From positions 1 through 64,000 of the forward strand of contig CAWFPL010000005.1 of NCBI GenBank assembly GCA_963817785.1: a stretch of DNA of 64,000 nucleotides, given 5' to 3'. Position 1 is the stretch's first letter; each line of letters starts with the position of its first letter. The position numbers and the translations under genes are program-made. The stretch comes from JAKALD01 sp963817785. Lineage in GTDB: Bacteria > Pseudomonadota > Gammaproteobacteria > Burkholderiales > SG8-39. The notes beneath the pieces are model-generated. The model did not search any database, was not told where the DNA came from, and saw nothing but the letters and a program-made list of their open reading frames with translations. Positions 61,634-64,000 of the stretch are shown here, piece by piece.

Positions 61634-61828
61634 GGCATTGCGCTGGACTTGGCATCGGCCGTCCGACCCCGCCGCTGGGTTGTCGAACGCTCCTTCGCTT
61701 GGGCCACCAGATGCCGACGGTTGGTCAAGGATTACGAGCGTTACGCCAGCACACTCGCCGGGCTGCACATCGTGGCCTTCGCCTGTCTCATGGTCAAACA
61801 AGCAGCTATGCTCGCCGCAGGTTCATAA
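61634..61828 (+). pseudogene. C-terminal remnant of an IS5-like DDE transposase
   Basis: In one frame the bases read RPRRWVVERSFAWATRCRRL, then VKDYERYASTLAGLHIVAFA and a stop at 61826-61828. This is the end of IS5/IS1031-type transposases, where the Glu of VERSFAW belongs to the DDE triad. The rest of the gene is absent. It lies between two divergent genes and marks an old insertion at the boundary of the RT operon. Confidence 0.75.
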
Positions 61829-61836
61829 CACCCTCT

Positions 61837-61843
61837 AGGAGGG
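61837..61843 (+). promoter_or_regulatory. Strong ribosome-binding site for the AddB-like gene
   Basis: AGGAGGG lies 4 bases before ATG 61848 and fixes that start codon. It immediately follows the transposase remnant. Confidence 0.7.
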
Positions 61844-61847
61844 ACGC

Positions 61848-64000
61848 ATGGGACAACCGCTTCGGCATACGCTCGTGGCGCACGGTCGCCTTGCCATGCG
61901 CGAGCTTCGGCTCGCCGCGGCGCGGGAGCGCCGTCACGGGCTGCAGATCATGACTTTCGAACAGCTCGCCGCACGCCTAGCCGGCGGCCTGTCCCAGCCG
62001 GTCGATGATGAAACCCTTCGAGCGGCGATCCAGACGTGTTTGCCGGAAACGCCGCTCGGCGAACTCGATACCCTGAGAACCCTCCCGGGAATGGTCGGCG
62101 CTGCCGTCGCCACCCTGCACAAGGCGTGGCGTGCAGGCATCAATCTCCAGGCGCGCGCCGCCGAGCATCCGCGCATAGCGTCAATCGCCGCCCTCGAAAG
62201 GGCGGTTCTCGACGCCCTGCCGCCAGCGATGCTGCGTCCTGTAGATCTTGTCGATACCGCATTGCAGCGTCTCGACCATGCGGAGACGTTATTTGGCCCG
62301 ATCGAGATTGTCGGGATTACCGAATTGTCGCCCTGTTGGCGTCCTCTGCTGCATGCACTCGCCCAGCGCGTGCAAGTGCAATGGAACGCCGGCCCGCGAT
62401 CCATCCCTCAATGGCTTGATAACACACGCGTCGATATCATCCGGACGGAACCGCAAACGCCGACGATCACCACAGTCAGTGCAGCGACCGCCTATCATGA
62501 AGCGATCGAAGCTCTCCGTTGGGCACGAGAGTTAGTAGCGTCAGGTACCGAGCCCAGCGATATCGCCATCGCCGCGGTCGCGCCGGCCGACTACGACGAC
62601 CAGTTTCTGGCTCTGCGGGCGGATGCCAATCTCGACCTCCATTTCGTTCACGGCGTGAGAATCACCGCATGCCGAGAAGGGCAAGCGGCCGCGGCGCTGG
62701 CAGATATCTTGTTGCGGGGACTTTCGCAGACGCGCATGCGCCGCCTCTCTGCGCTCTTGAGCACCTACGCTGGACCCTTCCAGGCGCTGCCGGAAGGCTG
62801 GACGCGCATCCTGCCGGCCGACGCACCGCTGTCATCACCTGAGTCCTGGGCGCGGCTCATCGGACAGACCCCAGCTAGCGAATGGCCGGACGCGGGCAAT
62901 CACGGCGCGCCCTTGGGCGATATCGTTCACTTGCTGGCGCAGGGCGTGGCCTCTGCTGGAGCAATTGGCGACACGCTGTTGCGCGGCCGCACCTTGGCAA
63001 TCTGGCGCAAGGCCTTGATCGCCGGCCCGGCTGCGTCCCTCGATCTCACTTTGGAGTCGTTGCGGCAGGATGACGGGCTCGACGCCTGTGTCTCGCTCGC
63101 CTGGATGCCGGCGAGCGCGCTGGCGGCTTCACCACGCCGATTCGTTCGCCTGCTCGGTCTCAATTCCTCGCGCTGGCCGCGCGGCATCTCCGAGGATCGA
63201 CTGCTGTCGGATCACATCATCTCCACCGCCGAACTCGATCCTCTTCCTGTCGGCGCGGCGGACCGGCGCGATTTCGCGACGATTCTCGCTACGACCAAAG
63301 GCCAGGTCGTTCTATCGCGGGCGCGACGCGACACCGATGGGCGTCTCCTCGGCCGCAGCACGCTGCTACAGGGCCAGCCTGGCGAAATTTATCTCAGGCG
63401 CAACGGCGTGCCGAATCATGCCTTCAGCGAAACTGATCGCCTGATGGCTCGGCCGCAGGAATTCCGGGCGCTGCCACAAGCGCTGACGGCATCAGCGTGC
63501 TGGCGTGACTGGTTGCGCGAAGAGATCACTGCCCATGACGGCTTGGTTCGGGCTGATCACCCGGTGATGCAGGCCATCCTCAGTCGCACCCAGTCGGCCA
63601 GTTCGCTGCGTCAACTCCTGCGCAATCCGCTAGGGTTTGTCTGGCAATATGGTTTGCGCTGGCGCGCCCCCGAGAGCGGCGAGGAACCGTTGGTGCTGGA
63701 CGCGCTGTCGATGGGAGATCTCGTCCATATGACCCTCGACCGAGCGTTGCGCACCATTGAAGCGGGCGGCGCGCTCGCCACCGCCACGGCTGAACAGATC
63801 GAAGCGGCTGTCGCCGCCGCCGTCGTTGACGTCGCTCGTGTCTGGGAGACCGAGCGGGCCGTGCCGCCACGCGTGATCTGGCGACGGACGCTCGACGGGG
63901 CCGAGGAACTGAGTCGCCGCGCACTCGCGTTCAGGGACGACGCGCTGCCCGCCGCCCGTGCCTTTGGCGAAGTGGCGTTTGGCGGCGCCGAGCCTAAGAC
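61848..64000 (+). CDS. AddB/RecB-like PD-(D/E)XK nuclease family protein (cut by window end)
   Basis: At least 717 residues, open to the window end. The N-terminal part (RRHGLQIMTFEQLAARLAGG) and middle (FVRLLGLNSSRWPRGISEDR, then LLSDHI) are typical of AddB-like proteins with an inactivated helicase domain. SASSLRQLLRNPLGFVWQYG begins the C-terminal PD-(D/E)XK nuclease domain, whose catalytic residues lie beyond the window. Such proteins usually pair with a UvrD-type helicase as a DNA end-processing complex. The partner would be expected just downstream. Confidence 0.82.
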   Translation, partial: MGQPLRHTLVAHGRLAMRELRLAAARERRHGLQIMTFEQLAARLAGGLSQPVDDETLRAAIQTCLPETPLGELDTLRTLPGMVGAAVATLHKAWRAGINLQARAAEHPRIASIAALERAVLDALPPAMLRPVDLVDTALQRLDHAETLFGPIEIVGITELSPCWRPLLHALAQRVQVQWNAGPRSIPQWLDNTRVDIIRTEPQTPTITTVSAATAYHEAIEALRWARELVASGTEPSDIAIAAVAPADYDDQFLALRADANLDLHFVHGVRITACREGQAAAALADILLRGLSQTRMRRLSALLSTYAGPFQALPEGWTRILPADAPLSSPESWARLIGQTPASEWPDAGNHGAPLGDIVHLLAQGVASAGAIGDTLLRGRTLAIWRKALIAGPAASLDLTLESLRQDDGLDACVSLAWMPASALAASPRRFVRLLGLNSSRWPRGISEDRLLSDHIISTAELDPLPVGAADRRDFATILATTKGQVVLSRARRDTDGRLLGRSTLLQGQPGEIYLRRNGVPNHAFSETDRLMARPQEFRALPQALTASACWRDWLREEITAHDGLVRADHPVMQAILSRTQSASSLRQLLRNPLGFVWQYGLRWRAPESGEEPLVLDALSMGDLVHMTLDRALRTIEAGGALATATAEQIEAAVAAAVVDVARVWETERAVPPRVIWRRTLDGAEELSRRALAFRDDALPAARAFGEVAFGGAEPK

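Larger units (their letters stand above)
37764..64000. mobile_element. Defence island (integrated region, right end outside window)
   Basis: From the tadA edge to the window end the content changes to accessory genes: AbiE, Wadjet, AbiV-like, a reverse-transcriptase fusion, ImmA/IrrE and a transposase fragment, with no housekeeping gene. No integrase is visible, so it must lie beyond the window if the island is an integrative element. The boundary call rests on gene content and the GuaA-like tip. Confidence 0.55.

Overview
The window looks like the chromosome of a high-GC betaproteobacterium, probably Burkholderiales-like. The evidence is the ygfZ // mltG-tmk-holB-pilZ block, a DUF4936 gene, a HiPIP electron carrier, NRDE and DUF1178 proteins, and a LIV-type catabolic cluster. 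No taxonomic search was possible, so this is inference from gene content.

Layout. (1) 1-2254 is the tail of a mobile region: a partial IS21-family element (istA C-terminus, istB, one small downstream gene). It ends at the 3' half of a tRNA-Leu(UAA) gene (2255-2319), which reads as an integrase attachment site. (2) 2377-24356 is mostly core chromosome. It holds an AsmA protein, HiPIP, a Wzx-like flippase, an ArnT-like glycosyltransferase, and an acyl-CoA ligase / acyl-CoA dehydrogenase / alpha-beta hydrolase / NicX-like dioxygenase group divergent from a MarR regulator. Next come two dif-like XerCD sites bracketing about 0.7 kb (14373-15098), an ankyrin protein, PilZ, holB, tmk, mltG, ygfZ, NRDE, and an aldolase-dehydrogenase fusion overlapping mtnA (possible DHAP shunt). 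(3) 24488-36808 is a catabolic cluster. It contains a ThDP enzyme, two small paralogues, a D-2-hydroxyacid dehydrogenase, a two-subunit UxaA/SuyAB-like hydro-lyase, a GntR/UTRA regulator, an Ldh2-type dehydrogenase and a complete LIV-type ABC transporter. (4) 36821-37770 holds an L,D-transpeptidase and tadA.

(5) From about 37764 to the window end is a defence island. Its left edge looks like the 3' tip of guaA fused to tadA. It carries an AbiE toxin-antitoxin pair, two small accessory genes, a complete four-gene Wadjet (JetABCD) locus, and then a long minus-strand series. In transcription order the series is: a hypothetical protein, an Xre-ImmA/IrrE protease, a small protein, a 2494-residue protein, a DEDDh exonuclease and an AbiV-like HEPN protein. 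The large protein combines a DnaG-type zinc finger, a TOPRIM domain, a reverse transcriptase with YVDD, and a C-terminal nitrilase domain. A transposase remnant and an AddB-like nuclease gene, cut off by the window end, follow on the plus strand.

The primase-TOPRIM-RT-nitrilase protein and its neighbours are the strongest candidate for an undescribed system. Its RT and nitrilase catalytic residues all appear intact. The RT-nitrilase pairing recalls defence-associated RTs of the DRT1/UG1 kind, but I know of no described system with a DnaG-like module fused in front and a nuclease, HEPN and ImmA/IrrE set around it. Whether the genes act together is inference from strand, spacing and overlap.
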